Source: Acidobacteriota bacterium
GTDB taxonomy: Bacteria > Acidobacteriota > Terriglobia > Terriglobales > Acidobacteriaceae
Reading direction: 5' to 3'
DNA: 64,000 nt
NCBI GenBank assembly: GCA_013289765.1
Contig: JABCZI010000001.1
Span: 62,001-126,000, forward strand
Shown: positions 8,500 to 17,309 of the stretch, piece by piece
Layout of the letters: every line of letters begins with the position of its first letter
Numbering within the stretch: position 1 is the stretch's first letter
The notes under the pieces: model-generated
Seen by the model: the letters and a program-made list of their open reading frames with translations, nothing else
Told to the model about the DNA's origin: nothing
The model's database searches: none
Translations under genes and position numbers: made by a program

Positions 8500-9750
8500 C
8501 TAGTTCGACGAATCATCCCGCCGCTTCAGCGTAGGACGATCATCGTCGCTTTTGCTGTCGCCCGTCTTATCGCCGTTGCTGCTGCTCGAAGTGCGCCGCA
8601 AGCTGGGCTTGTTGCCGTCTTTCTGATCCAGCACCTTGTGACGATTCTCGATTGAAGCCAGACGCGCTTTCACTTCGTCGAATTCCGATGTGGTCACAAT
8701 ATACTGCTGCTTCGAAGGCAGAATCTTTCCAATTTCCAGCTGAGTTTTCTGAATGCGGTCCGGAGTCTGGGGGTGAGTGTCGAACGCCTTGGAGAGGGTT
8801 CCGGGTTTCTTCTTCTCCATAGCCTGAATCTTTTCGAAGAAAGAAACGAACGCCGAAGGATCGTATCCAGCGCGATACATATATTCCACGCCGAGGTAAT
8901 CCGCCTCCGCCTCAAAGCCGCGGGAGAACTTCAAGAAAGTCATGGGGATGGCCAAGCCTGCGGCTTCGTAGCCGGCATAACCGATGGCGCCGCCCATAAA
9001 GATGAAGGGGATGGAAGCCATCTGCAGCAGGTTGGCGCGAGTCATTTCGCGGCCGTAATGGCAGGCGGCCACGTGGGCAATCTCGTGAGCCATGACGCCG
9101 GCCATTTCCGCTTCTTCGTCGGCTGCCAAAATCAAGCCGGAGTTCACGTAAAAGAATCCGCCGGGAAGCGCCATGGCATTTACGACGTCGGAATCGATGA
9201 CCTTAATGGTGAATGGAACCTGAGCGTCGGAGTTCCGCACCAGGTTCTGGCCGATGCGGTTGACGTACTCGGTGACGACGGGGTCGTTGACGAGCTTGAT
9301 TTGCGATTCGATTTGCTGCGCGTAGACTCGGCCTCGAGCGACCTGGCCTTCGACCGTGTACCAGTTTCCGACGCCGCGTCCGCAACCTACGTTGCGGTTG
9401 CCGACAGCGTCCACATCAGTCTTGGTGCCGTCGTGCTTGATTTGGCTGTCGTCCTGGGTGGGGAGTGCCGCAGGAGCCTGCTTCGGCGCATTTTGAACGT
9501 CGGCGGCTTTTGGCTGGTCTTTGTCAGGGTCTTGAGCCGGGGGTTGCGTGCCGCGGGGAGTCTGGGTTTGTGTCTGCGCCGGGCTCTTAGTAGGATCGGA
9601 TTGGCCGGGATTTTGACCCGGTGGCGGCTGATCAGTGGGAGTCTGCGACTGACCAGGATACTGAGTAGGAGCCTGCGTCTGTGCCACCATCCAGGAACCC
9701 GTGCCGAACCCCGCCAGTACCAGAGAAAGTGCCAACCATCGCGATTTCAT
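8500..9750 (-). CDS. M48 family metalloprotease, secreted
   Basis: 416 residues. A signal peptide (MKSRWLALSLVLAGFGTG) is followed by a long Gln/Pro/Thr-rich disordered stretch to about residue 105, then an M48 peptidase domain. The zinc site HEIAH (MAHEIAHVAACHYG) is intact, and the downstream glutamate ligand lies in the FEAEADYLG block. A FDTHPQTPDR motif near 325 is typical of the BepA/LoiP-like group. The C-terminal 50 residues are again charged and low in complexity. AAGGGG six bases before ATG 9750 supports the start. Probably a periplasmic quality-control protease; substrate unknown. Confidence 0.92.
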   Translation of the reverse strand: MKSRWLALSLVLAGFGTGSWMVAQTQAPTQYPGQSQTPTDQPPPGQNPGQSDPTKSPAQTQTQTPRGTQPPAQDPDKDQPKAADVQNAPKQAPAALPTQDDSQIKHDGTKTDVDAVGNRNVGCGRGVGNWYTVEGQVARGRVYAQQIESQIKLVNDPVVTEYVNRIGQNLVRNSDAQVPFTIKVIDSDVVNAMALPGGFFYVNSGLILAADEEAEMAGVMAHEIAHVAACHYGREMTRANLLQMASIPFIFMGGAIGYAGYEAAGLAIPMTFLKFSRGFEAEADYLGVEYMYRAGYDPSAFVSFFEKIQAMEKKKPGTLSKAFDTHPQTPDRIQKTQLEIGKILPSKQQYIVTTSEFDEVKARLASIENRHKVLDQKDGNKPSLRRTSSSSNGDKTGDSKSDDDRPTLKRRDDSSN

Positions 9751-9971
9751 AAATACCCCTTTTGGCCGAAACCGTACTTCTTACTCGAATTATACGCCCG
9801 ATCGGAAACGCCCAATCCGAAACTTCTCCTGCTGGTTAGACGCATGCTTCCCCGTCAAAGTTACCTGCTTGGTAATGGAAAGTTGGCGAGGTCCTCGCAT
9901 TCCCGCTTGAGGATTCCACGGGCCAGCCGTAACATAGCGCGTCCCATCTTCCAGTCGCCTGGAGGTAACCC

Positions 9972-11261
9972 TTGCTCGACCGCCGCCGTTTCCTTACCGC
10001 CTCCACCGCCCTGGCCGCTACCGTGGCATTTCGTGGCAACCTGATCGCTCAACTCGATAAAGCTCCCTCCACCCTTCCGGACCCTGCTCTCTTCGACAAG
10101 AACGAAGATGCCTACTGGGCCGAGATACGCAAACAATTCCTTATCCCGGCGGACGAGATTTACCTGAATAACGGGACCGTAGGCTCCAGTCCGGCTCCCG
10201 TGCTGCGCGCCGTGTTTGACGGCTACGCGTCCACGGAGAAGATGGATCAGCAGGACCCCGAGGACTATCCCATCTGGGGGTACGCCGCGTGGAACGAATT
10301 TCGCGATCCCCTGGCCGAGTTCGTGGGATGCCGTCGCGACGAAATTGCGCTCCTTCGCAATGCCACGGAGGCCAACAGCTACATCGCCAATGGCATTGAC
10401 CTGAAGCCCGGCGACGAGGTGCTGATGACGGACCAGGAGCATCCTGGCGGCGAGCATCCCTGGAACTTGAAGGCCAAGCGTTACGGAATCGTGGTGAAGA
10501 GAGTGACGCTGCCCCGTCCCGTGAAAGATGCGGCTCAAGTGCTCAACTTGTTTAACGACGCAATCACTCCGCGAACGCGCGTGATTTTTTTCAGCCACAT
10601 CACCACCTTCTCAGGTGTGGTGCTGCCCGCAAAAGAATTGAGCGCACTCGCGCGCTCGAAAGGGATTGTTTCCGCCGTCGACGGGGCGCACGTGCCGGGA
10701 ATGATGCGGCTGAACATAAAGGAACTCGGTTGCGACATGTATTCTGCAAGCCCGCACAAATGGCTGCAAGCGCCCAAGGGATCTGGATTTCTCTACGTGC
10801 GCGATGAAGTGATCGACCGCTTGTGGAATACGATCGTCACCGAAGGATGGGATGATCCCAAGCTTCGTGCGGAGCGCTTTCAGCGGATCGGAAGCTCGAA
10901 TGTGCCGGTGCTGTGGGGACTGCGCGCTTCCATCAAGCTCGCCAATGATATTGGCATGGACCGCATCGAGCGCCGACATCGCAAACTTGCCGACTACATA
11001 CTGGATGAGATGAAGGAGCGCGGAGCCGAATCGTGGACGTCGCCCGATACCGCGCTGCGTTGCGCCATCGTCACCGTCAATGTCCCGCCGGTGCCGCGTA
11101 TGGACTTGGAGAACTGGATGTGGAAGACCTACAAGATCCGAATTCGGGGGGCTGAGCCGAACAAGCTGCGGTTGTCGACGCCGTACTATCTGCAGAAGAA
11201 GGAGATCGACCGGTTTCTGGAAAAGTTTGACGAGTACAAGCGGGAGAGGAAGTTGGCATAG
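9972..11261 (+). CDS. Class V aminotransferase-like PLP enzyme with Tat signal
   Basis: 429 residues. It starts at a TTG that is fixed by a perfect GGAGGT five bases upstream (9961-9966). The N terminus has the twin-arginine pattern RRRFLTAS followed by a hydrophobic stretch, so a folded cofactor-loaded enzyme is probably exported. The body matches the aminotransferase class V / isopenicillin-N epimerase-like / cysteine desulfurase fold: NNGTVGSSP, RNATEANSYIA, DQEHPGGEHPW, and SASPHKWLQAPKG with the PLP lysine in HKW. The reaction is not predictable from sequence alone. Monocistronic; the toxin-antitoxin pair follows. Confidence 0.88.
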   Translation: MLDRRRFLTASTALAATVAFRGNLIAQLDKAPSTLPDPALFDKNEDAYWAEIRKQFLIPADEIYLNNGTVGSSPAPVLRAVFDGYASTEKMDQQDPEDYPIWGYAAWNEFRDPLAEFVGCRRDEIALLRNATEANSYIANGIDLKPGDEVLMTDQEHPGGEHPWNLKAKRYGIVVKRVTLPRPVKDAAQVLNLFNDAITPRTRVIFFSHITTFSGVVLPAKELSALARSKGIVSAVDGAHVPGMMRLNIKELGCDMYSASPHKWLQAPKGSGFLYVRDEVIDRLWNTIVTEGWDDPKLRAERFQRIGSSNVPVLWGLRASIKLANDIGMDRIERRHRKLADYILDEMKERGAESWTSPDTALRCAIVTVNVPPVPRMDLENWMWKTYKIRIRGAEPNKLRLSTPYYLQKKEIDRFLEKFDEYKRERKLA

Positions 11262-11264
11262 ACG

Positions 11265-11284
11265 TGGTCACTTTGAGATGACCA
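11265..11284. promoter_or_regulatory. Palindrome, possible autoregulatory operator of the antitoxin gene
   Basis: Perfect 6-bp arms TGGTCA and TGACCA separated by 8 bases, 20 bases in front of the antitoxin start. Phd-type antitoxins usually repress their own operon by binding such palindromes; binding here is inferred. Confidence 0.45.
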
Positions 11285-11303
11285 TGTATGTTACAATGTG
11301 TCC

Positions 11304-11537
11304 ATGAAGACAATCGCAGCAGCGGAATTCAAGGCACGCTGTCTCACGCTTATGGAAGACGTGCGCTCCACCAGAGAGCCCCTGGTAATCACAAAGCGTG
11401 GTAAGCCGGTCGCTAAGCTAGTGCCCGCGGAACCTCCGAAGCGAGAGTTCATCGGCAGTTTGAAAGGCGTTTTCCGGATTGTCGGCGACATTGAATCTCC
11501 GGCTGTGCCTCCTGAAGATTGGGAAACTTCGCGGTGA
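11304..11537 (+). CDS. Phd/YefM family antitoxin
   Basis: 77 residues. The N-terminal half has the Phd/YefM DNA-binding pattern (MKTIAAAEFKARCL ... PLVITKRGKPVAKLVP). The C-terminal part (FIGSLKGVFRI ... PPEDWE) would wrap the toxin. ATG 11304 is used; a GTG two codons upstream is possible. The stop TGA overlaps the toxin's GTG by four bases, giving translational coupling in the usual antitoxin-first order. Confidence 0.9.
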   Translation: MKTIAAAEFKARCLTLMEDVRSTREPLVITKRGKPVAKLVPAEPPKREFIGSLKGVFRIVGDIESPAVPPEDWETSR

Positions 11538-11923
11538 TTCTGCTCGACACTCACGTGCTGATTTGGGCCCGGGACGATTCAAAGCGGCTTTCCCGCACCG
11601 CGGCGTCGGCCATTCGGCGTGCCCGTCACAATGGCGGCCTCGCCATCTCGGCCATCAGCCTTTGGGAAATAGCATCCCTCCTTACGAGCGGGAAGATACA
11701 GGCCTATGGCACGGTCGAGGCTGCTGTGCAGTTGTTAATTGAAGATGTCACGGTACGGCCTATCACTCCGGAGATCGCGGCTCTCGCTGCACAGTTTCCG
11801 GATGCCTATTCCCGTGATCCTTCAGATCGCCTCATCGGCGGCACGGCCCGCGCTGAGGGCCTCACTCTGATCACTCACGACGAGAAGATTCGCAGAAGCC
11901 CCTTACTGAAAACGCTTTGGTGA
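11534..11923 (+). CDS. VapC-like PIN domain toxin
   Basis: 129 residues. PIN-domain ribonuclease with the acidic residues in LLDTHVLIW (first Asp), SLWEIA (Glu) and SRDPSDRLIGGTA (Asp pair), ending with LITHDEKI. It probably cleaves tRNA or rRNA when free of antitoxin. The GTG at 11534 overlaps the antitoxin stop as GTGA; a TTG at 11519 would add five residues. The gene is complete, so the pair is probably active. Confidence 0.9.
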   Translation: MILLDTHVLIWARDDSKRLSRTAASAIRRARHNGGLAISAISLWEIASLLTSGKIQAYGTVEAAVQLLIEDVTVRPITPEIAALAAQFPDAYSRDPSDRLIGGTARAEGLTLITHDEKIRRSPLLKTLW

Positions 11924-11944
11924 TCTAACGAGACTCCACACGCC

Positions 11945-13393
11945 TCAGTCGTAGTACTCCAGACCCAGGTGCGTGATCAGTTCCTCGCCCTTCAAATGCC
12001 GCAGCGTGTTTTTCAACTTCATCAACTGAATGAACAGATCGTGTTCGGGATACAGGCCGGGTGCGCTCATTGGAGACTTAAAGTAAAAGCTTAGCCACTC
12101 TTGAATTCCGCGGCCGCGCAGGTCGGAGCATCGTTTCGCAAGGTCCATCAAGAGAACCAGATCGAGCACGATGGGGGCCGCGAGAATGGAGTCGCGGCAG
12201 AGGAAATCCACCTTGATCTGCATCGGATAGCCAAGCCATCCGAAGATATCGATGTTGTCCCATCCTTCTTTATTGTCGCCCCGGGGCGGGTAATAGTTGA
12301 TGCGAACCTTGTGAAACATATTGCCATACAGCTCAGGATAGAGTTCCGGTTGCAGAATATGTTCCAGCACCGACAGTTTCGACTCTTCCTTGGTTTTGAA
12401 CGATCCTGGATCCTCCAACACTTCGCCGTCGCGATTGCCGAGGATGTTAGTGGAAAACCATCCGTTCAGTCCTAGCATGCGGGCCTTGAAGCCGGGAGCG
12501 AGGATGGTCTTCATCAGGGTCTGTCCGGTCTTGAAATCTTTTCCGCAGATCGGCGCATCATTTTTTCGCGAGAGTTCAAGCATCACCGGCAAATCAACGG
12601 TAAGGTTGGGCGCACCGTTGGCGAAAGGAACACCTTCCATCAGCGATGCGTAGGCGTAGACCATTGAGGGCGCGATCATCTCGTCGTTATCGCGCAGCGC
12701 CTTCTCGAATGATTTAACGGACTGATGCGCTTCGCCCGCCTCGATGTAGGATTCGGTTGAGCCGCACCACATGGTGACCAGACGGCTGGCGCCGCTCGTC
12801 TTCTTGAAGTCGCGGATGTCGTCGCGCAACTGCTCGGCAAGATCCATTTTCGTCTTGCCCTTTTTCACATTCGGGCCGTCAATCTTCTTGACGTAGTTGT
12901 GATCGAAGACGGCGGCGCGCGGCGTGATGGTGGAGAGAAACGGCTTCAACTGGTCCAACAATCGCTGCTCGAGCACGCCTGCGTGAGAAGCAGCTTCATA
13001 CATGTTGTCTTCGAAAATATCCCAGCCGGTGAAAACCAAGTCGTCGAGGCCAGCCAGCGGAACGAACTCTTTGATCTTTGGCGAACGGCCATCGGTGCGC
13101 TTGCCCAGGCGAACCGTGCCCATCTGGGTGAGCGAGCCAATCGGTTTTGCAAGACCTTTGCGAATGGCCTCGACGCCGGCGACGAACGTTGTAGCCACGG
13201 CGCCCATGCCGGGGATCATCACTCCGAGTTTGCCTTTCGCGGGCGCAATGGTGCCGCTATCTCTGAAGCTGCCGGGCTTCGTGGCTCCCGCGGATTTAAT
13301 TTCCTTCTTCGCTTTATTATTTTCAATGCCATTATTAATTTCAAACCGCGCAGTTTTTGCCGCCGGTTTCGCAGACTTCTTCCGTGTCGCCAT
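11945..13393 (-). CDS. ino1: Inositol-3-phosphate synthase
   Basis: 482 residues. Converts glucose-6-phosphate to 1L-myo-inositol-1-phosphate with bound NAD. The nucleotide-binding motif GVMIPGMGAVATT lies near 57-69. The C-terminal catalytic block includes GKDFKTGQTLMKTILAPGF and LGLNGWFSTNILGNRDG. A Lys/Ala-rich N-terminal extension of about 50 residues is unusual and looks disordered. In bacteria the product feeds phosphatidylinositol or related solutes and lipids. The 5' region carries three 20-bp tandem repeats about 140-200 bp upstream. Confidence 0.92.
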   Translation of the reverse strand: MATRKKSAKPAAKTARFEINNGIENNKAKKEIKSAGATKPGSFRDSGTIAPAKGKLGVMIPGMGAVATTFVAGVEAIRKGLAKPIGSLTQMGTVRLGKRTDGRSPKIKEFVPLAGLDDLVFTGWDIFEDNMYEAASHAGVLEQRLLDQLKPFLSTITPRAAVFDHNYVKKIDGPNVKKGKTKMDLAEQLRDDIRDFKKTSGASRLVTMWCGSTESYIEAGEAHQSVKSFEKALRDNDEMIAPSMVYAYASLMEGVPFANGAPNLTVDLPVMLELSRKNDAPICGKDFKTGQTLMKTILAPGFKARMLGLNGWFSTNILGNRDGEVLEDPGSFKTKEESKLSVLEHILQPELYPELYGNMFHKVRINYYPPRGDNKEGWDNIDIFGWLGYPMQIKVDFLCRDSILAAPIVLDLVLLMDLAKRCSDLRGRGIQEWLSFYFKSPMSAPGLYPEHDLFIQLMKLKNTLRHLKGEELITHLGLEYYD

Positions 13394-13530
13394 ATTTTGG
13401 CCGCTTCCTCAGTAAGAATCGATAGGGATGTGCAAACCTTGTATGGTCTCGCATCCGGGAAGGGTTTTGCAAATGAGAGCGGTTAAACGCGCAGGAAATC
13501 GCCTCAACGGTATTCTGACAACATCAAGCG

Positions 13531-13590
13531 GGACCATGTGGAGAAAAGCGAGATCATGTGGAGACAAGCGGAACCATGTAGCGACAGCTG
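13531..13590. repeat. Three 20-bp tandem repeats in a divergent promoter region
   Basis: The 477-bp gap 13394-13870 separates ino1 (minus) from a small secreted-protein gene (plus). Three adjacent 20-bp units begin at 13531, 13551 and 13571, sharing a CATGTGGAGAMAAGCG core; the third is more degenerate. The segment before them ends with the same AAGCG. The even spacing, close to two helical turns, would suit a regulator-binding array, but this is inference. Nothing else was recognised in the gap. Confidence 0.6.
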
Positions 13591-13870
13591 GCTCGGCCGT
13601 CCCGCGAAGGCGAAGCCGCGCGGCGCTCCACCACAGAGCGATGCAATCAATAGATTTTTTGCGTTGGACTCGATCCACGACTTGCTTCATAGTGAAATCA
13701 CTTCGCAAACCAGCTCGGCAGCCGGTCCCGCGAAGCTGATGTTTGCATGCCAGCCCTGATGCGGCATAGCAATTCTCCTGACCCCGTTGTTCTCCACTCA
13801 ATCTGAAACGCTGCACTCGGCATTGCGCCGGGTGTGTGCCCTTCAGACTTACACCAGAACAGGAGACTCT

Positions 13871-14299
13871 ATGAACACGATTCGGAAATTCGCCTACGCC
13901 ACAGTTTTAACTTTGAGCGCTCTGAACTTCTCGCCCAGCCTTGCCTCCGCGCAGGAAGCGGGGGGAACGTTCAAACTGAGCCACGAAGTTCACTGGCAGA
14001 ACATCGTTGTGCCAGCGGGAGAGTACCGGTTCTTCATTGAATCGAACGGTCCTGCCAGCAGGCTCACGCTGCGAAAGCTTAGCGGCAGCGGATCAGGGTT
14101 TGTAATGTTGGTGAGTGACACGGAGGAGTCGAAGCCAGCGGACACGAGCCGTCTGGTAATGGTTTCCCGGCCGGGTGGAAGCTTTGTCAAACAGATGCAG
14201 CTTCCTGAGTTCGGGGTGACGTTGCACTTTGTAGTACCGGAAGAAGCTCGCGAAGTGGCGCTGGCAACCGCAACCACGGCTGCGTCCGCCGCCCGCTAG
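13871..14299 (+). CDS. Small secreted protein of unknown function
   Basis: 142 residues from ATG 13871, with AGGAG six bases upstream. A clear signal peptide (MNTIRKFAYATVLTLSALNF ... ASAQE) is followed by a compact beta-rich domain with FKLSHEVHWQNIVVPAGEY near the start. Related small secreted domains occur in multiple copies in Acidobacteriota as far as I recall, with no known function. The tail is Ala/Thr-rich. A strong hairpin follows the stop. Confidence 0.75.
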   Translation: MNTIRKFAYATVLTLSALNFSPSLASAQEAGGTFKLSHEVHWQNIVVPAGEYRFFIESNGPASRLTLRKLSGSGSGFVMLVSDTEESKPADTSRLVMVSRPGGSFVKQMQLPEFGVTLHFVVPEEAREVALATATTAASAAR

Positions 14300-14315
14300 C
14301 CTTCCCCTGCCCGTA

Positions 14316-14347
14316 CCCGAGGGTGGATAACCCCTATCCCCCTCGGG
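14316..14347 (+). terminator. Hairpin terminator of the small secreted-protein gene
   Basis: CCCGAGGG and CCCTCGGG arms with an inner GGATA/TATCC helix give about 12-13 pairs with one mismatch, 16 bases after the stop codon. The tail is C/T-rich rather than a clean T-run. Confidence 0.6.
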
Positions 14348-14424
14348 CCTTCCTCAGTTGAAATCCATTTTCGCTTGGCTTGGTTTCAGGGCTTGGTTTT
14401 AGCGAGCGATTTCAGGATTTGATC

Positions 14425-15150
14425 TCAGGCGGGTTTCGGAGAGAGCGAACTTCCTCTTACTTCCTCACTGAGCACAATCGCTTCCGCGATTTCTTTCATT
14501 GCCTTACGTTTTTGCCGGCTCTGCCGCTGCAGTGTCAAATACGCTTGTTCTTCGCTGAGTCCGAGATCGCGCTGCAGAATCCCTTTGGCGCGTTCCACTA
14601 CTTTGCGGGTTTGCAATTGTTCCGAGAGGTTGGAGTTCGCATCTTCGAGACGAGCCATTTCAATTTCCGCGCCCACCAGAAATCCAACCGTCGAAATCAA
14701 ACGGATTTCGCGGCGGCGGTAGACATGATGCTGGCGATGCTGCAGGTTGATTACGCCAACCACCCGGCCCCTGCACATCAGCGGGACCGACAAGAAGGCT
14801 TCGTAACTGTCTTCGGGCAGTTCGTGAAAAAACTGAAAGCGAGGATCGAGCGACGCTTTTTCCGCTACTGCGACGGGTTCCTGATGCTCCGCGACCCAGC
14901 CTGTAATCCCCTGCCCCACGCGGAGTTTCAGGCGGTCCACGACTTCGGGATGAGGATTTTTCGAGGCGCGCAGCACCAGTTCATCGCCCTCGAGAACATA
15001 AATCAGGCAAGAGTCGCACTTAACCAGAGCGGTGGCAAATTCAACTACACGAGTAAGCACGTCGTGAAAACCGTCGGCGGATGCCAGACGGTTGCCAATT
15101 TCGTGCAGCAAATCAACATGTGATTCCTCAACAGATAATAGCGGGTCCAT
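14425..15150 (-). CDS. GAF-ANTAR domain regulator
   Basis: 241 residues from ATG 15150; a TTG at 15190-15192 is also possible, and neither has a clear ribosome site. Residues about 10-165 form a GAF sensor domain (RVGQGITGWVAEHQEPVAV, VPLMCRGRVVGVINL). Then comes a coiled helix and an ANTAR domain (LQTRKVVERAKGILQRDLGL, SEEQAYLTLQRQSRQKRK). ANTAR domains bind paired RNA hairpins and prevent transcription termination, so this is probably a ligand- or redox-gated antiterminator. Its RNA targets are unknown; the candidate leader in front of hemC lies in the same window, but no link is shown. Confidence 0.88.
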   Translation of the reverse strand: MDPLLSVEESHVDLLHEIGNRLASADGFHDVLTRVVEFATALVKCDSCLIYVLEGDELVLRASKNPHPEVVDRLKLRVGQGITGWVAEHQEPVAVAEKASLDPRFQFFHELPEDSYEAFLSVPLMCRGRVVGVINLQHRQHHVYRRREIRLISTVGFLVGAEIEMARLEDANSNLSEQLQTRKVVERAKGILQRDLGLSEEQAYLTLQRQSRQKRKAMKEIAEAIVLSEEVRGSSLSPKPA

Positions 15151-15271
15151 GGTTAAGAGTACGGGGCGGGAAAAGGTTGTGTCTAATTCCAAATTTCAAT
15201 CAGCGCGAGAAAGGATTTGCGGGACGATTGTTACGATCCTTTAACATCGTTTCCGAAACCGTTGCATCGCC

Positions 15272-15360
15272 TCGATAGTAACTAGTATCGAGTACCTAGC
15301 AACAAGCACCTGCAACTTGGTACTTGGTACTTGGTACTCGGTACTCGGTACTTGTTACTA
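15272..15360. repeat. Heptad-phased tandem repeat array (TACTTGG type)
   Basis: At least twelve consecutive 7-bp units stay in exact phase. Six near the gene are close to TACTTGG or TACTCGG (15314-15355), while those farther away (15272-15313) decay but keep the 7-bp phase. The last unit overlaps the TAG stop codon of the minus-strand gene at 15358. Function unknown. Confidence 0.8.
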
Positions 15361-15810
15361 TTTTTCCACATCCACTGTTTTTACCGGCAAATCCCAGTGC
15401 CCGTCGAGAATTTCGAAGCGCCGCTGCTCTTCGCGCTTGAATGTTTCCTGATCGGGATATATTTCCTTTTGCAGCGCCGCTTCATCGAAGGGCTCGTTGG
15501 CCACAGTTGCGTTCTTGAAAATGATGGTCACGCGATAGTCCCAGCGTCCGTCTTCCGTTGTGTGATAGCGAGGTTGATCGACCCATACCTTTGCAATCCG
15601 CCCCATCTCCATCTCTTTCCTGAGGACAGGGTAGTGATTCTTCTTGAACAGCTTTAGAAATTCGTCGGCATGCCCCCACTTGGTTTTGTAATAGTACTCA
15701 ACCACAAACGGCTTGTCGGAGGTTGCGAGAGCAGTCTGGCCGCGGGAGAGAATTGGAATTGCAATGGCGAAGAAAATCAGCGTCGCGTTGAAGCGCAGCA
15801 TTCGAAGCAT
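15358..15810 (-). CDS. Secreted protein of unknown function
   Basis: 150 residues. ATG 15810 is supported by GGAGG five bases upstream. A signal peptide (MLRMLRFNATLIFFAIAI ... LSRGQ) precedes a small domain with VVEYYYKTKWGHADEFLKLF and YHTTEDGRWDYRVTI. The first block is reminiscent of ferredoxin-like dimeric alpha-beta-barrel (NIPSNAP/EthD-like) proteins, but I cannot confirm that. It is divergent from the SnoaL-like gene with only 39 bp between start codons, so they share a promoter region. The stop codon is embedded in a heptad repeat. Confidence 0.72.
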   Translation of the reverse strand: MLRMLRFNATLIFFAIAIPILSRGQTALATSDKPFVVEYYYKTKWGHADEFLKLFKKNHYPVLRKEMEMGRIAKVWVDQPRYHTTEDGRWDYRVTIIFKNATVANEPFDEAALQKEIYPDQETFKREEQRRFEILDGHWDLPVKTVDVEK

Positions 15811-15849
15811 GTCATCCTCCAGGTAGAGAGCCTGTAGACTAACAAAATC

Positions 15850-16251
15850 GTGGACCACGACGAAAAACAGATTCTACAACTCTTCGAAGACGGCGACCGG
15901 GCGCTAATCGCCGCCGACCTCGCCGAACTGTCGCGCATCTTCGCCGATGACTATGTGCAATACGACGAGACCGGCAAATCCTTCAGCAAGCAGGACGTGA
16001 TCCAAAATCTAAAGTCGGGAACGATTCGATACATCTCGATGAACTCCACCGGTCGGCGAATTCGGATGCTGAGTGAAGATATGGCGATCGTGCACGGCTC
16101 GGAAGAAGACGAAGTCGAGCAACGCGGGAGGCGCTTCACGGTTCGCTATATCTATATGGACGTGGTGGTGAAGCGCAAGGGCAAGTGGCAGATCGTGGGA
16201 TCACAACTGGCGAAGAATACGACAGACCAACGTTCTGCTGAAGCGCGCTGA
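15850..16251 (+). CDS. SnoaL-like / DUF4440 family protein
   Basis: 133 residues starting at GTG 15850. NTF2-like fold with the DUF4440 pattern: an N-terminal helix (EKQILQLFEDGDRALIAADLAELSRIFADDYVQ), a central strand region, and a C-terminal VVVKRKGKWQIVGSQLA strand pair typical of the family. Members are small binding proteins or isomerase-like enzymes; the ligand is unknown. Divergent with the secreted-protein gene at 15810. Confidence 0.8.
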   Translation: MDHDEKQILQLFEDGDRALIAADLAELSRIFADDYVQYDETGKSFSKQDVIQNLKSGTIRYISMNSTGRRIRMLSEDMAIVHGSEEDEVEQRGRRFTVRYIYMDVVVKRKGKWQIVGSQLAKNTTDQRSAEAR

Positions 16252-16260
16252 CGGATCGAG

Positions 16261-16887
16261 CTAAGTTTCTGTTCGCATCCGATGCTGCCAGTGACTCCAC
16301 ACAAACCAAGCGACGGCCGCCAGCAGGGTCACCCCAATCACGGCGTCGAACTTGTGAAAGTACTTTCCTAACTCGCGCCAGTTTTCCCCGAGCTTCATCC
16401 CGAGATAGGCCAGGCCGAGGCACCAGGGCCATGAGCCCAGGAAAGTATAGAGATGAAATCTTCCGCGGGGCATGCGGGCCACACCGGCGGGCAGCGCAAT
16501 GAAAGTTCGAATCACGGGAAGCAGGCGCCCGAAGAACACCGCCAGATATCCCCAGCGGGCAAAGAACTTCTCTGCCCAATCCAGTTCGCGCTTGCCCATC
16601 AGAATCCAGCGGCCGTAGCGCTCGACCAGCGGACGTCCGCCATAGCAGCCGATCTCATACGCTACGAGCGACCCCAGGTTGCAGCCAATCGCGCCCGCCG
16701 TCGCCACCCAAAACAGATTGAACTTGCCCTGGAAAACCAGGTAGCCAGCAAACGGCATGATTAGTTCCGAAGGCAGAGGGATGCACGCCGACTCGATCGC
16801 CATCAGCAGAAGCACGCCAGCGTAACCGGTGGTAGCGATTACGGAGTTAATGAATACGAAGATGACGGCAAGAAGTTTTTCGGTCAT
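16261..16887 (-). CDS. DedA family membrane protein
   Basis: 208 residues with five or six hydrophobic segments. The DedA (SNARE-associated, VTT domain) pattern is clear: ESACIPLPSELIMPFAGYLV near 32-51 and FGRLLPVIRTFIALPAGVARMP near 118-139, with the conserved arginine and proline. Family members act in undecaprenyl-phosphate or phospholipid translocation and envelope homeostasis. The 3' end faces the SnoaL-like gene tail to tail. Confidence 0.92.
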   Translation of the reverse strand: MTEKLLAVIFVFINSVIATTGYAGVLLLMAIESACIPLPSELIMPFAGYLVFQGKFNLFWVATAGAIGCNLGSLVAYEIGCYGGRPLVERYGRWILMGKRELDWAEKFFARWGYLAVFFGRLLPVIRTFIALPAGVARMPRGRFHLYTFLGSWPWCLGLAYLGMKLGENWRELGKYFHKFDAVIGVTLLAAVAWFVWSHWQHRMRTET

Positions 16888-16977
16888 GGGACAAAACAGT
16901 TCTCAGCCGGCTGTCTACGGCCCAACGGCCTAACTGAGAATGGTTAGTGTATCGGAAAATTGAAAGGGACACTTCGG

Positions 16978-17202
16978 CTAGAATGAGCCGTCTTGGGTAA
17001 AAGTGTAGCCGGGCAGCGATGCACCTTGCGGACTCTTCGCGACTTTGATGCGCACGGTCGGGACATCGGGAGCGGTAATTCCGGCTGGGCGCAACATGGC
17101 ATATTGCGTAAATACTTCGCTGTAAACCTTGGTGACCAGATAATCCTGACCATCGGCATCGTTGCGCCAGACTTGCCCGAGTTGAATGGAATTTACGGCC
17201 AC
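16978..17202 (-). CDS. Small protein of unknown function
   Basis: 74 residues from a GTG at 17202 that has AAGGA eight bases upstream; the frame stays open to 17265. Sequence VNSIQLGQVWRNDADGQDYLVTKVY looks like a small all-beta fold, resembling short SH3-like or DUF6553-type proteins, but I know no match. It is soluble, with no signal. Its start is divergent from endonuclease III, about 100 bp away. Confidence 0.55.
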   Translation of the reverse strand: MAVNSIQLGQVWRNDADGQDYLVTKVYSEVFTQYAMLRPAGITAPDVPTVRIKVAKSPQGASLPGYTFTQDGSF

Positions 17203-17309
17203 GATAACTTTCCTTGAATGTTCTGAGGTTGATTCCAGACTACCGGGGCGCGTGGTGCGCGTCAATCGGGCGCGTGGTTACCGAAGGTCTCTGCTAAGAT
17301 GTTGCCCTC

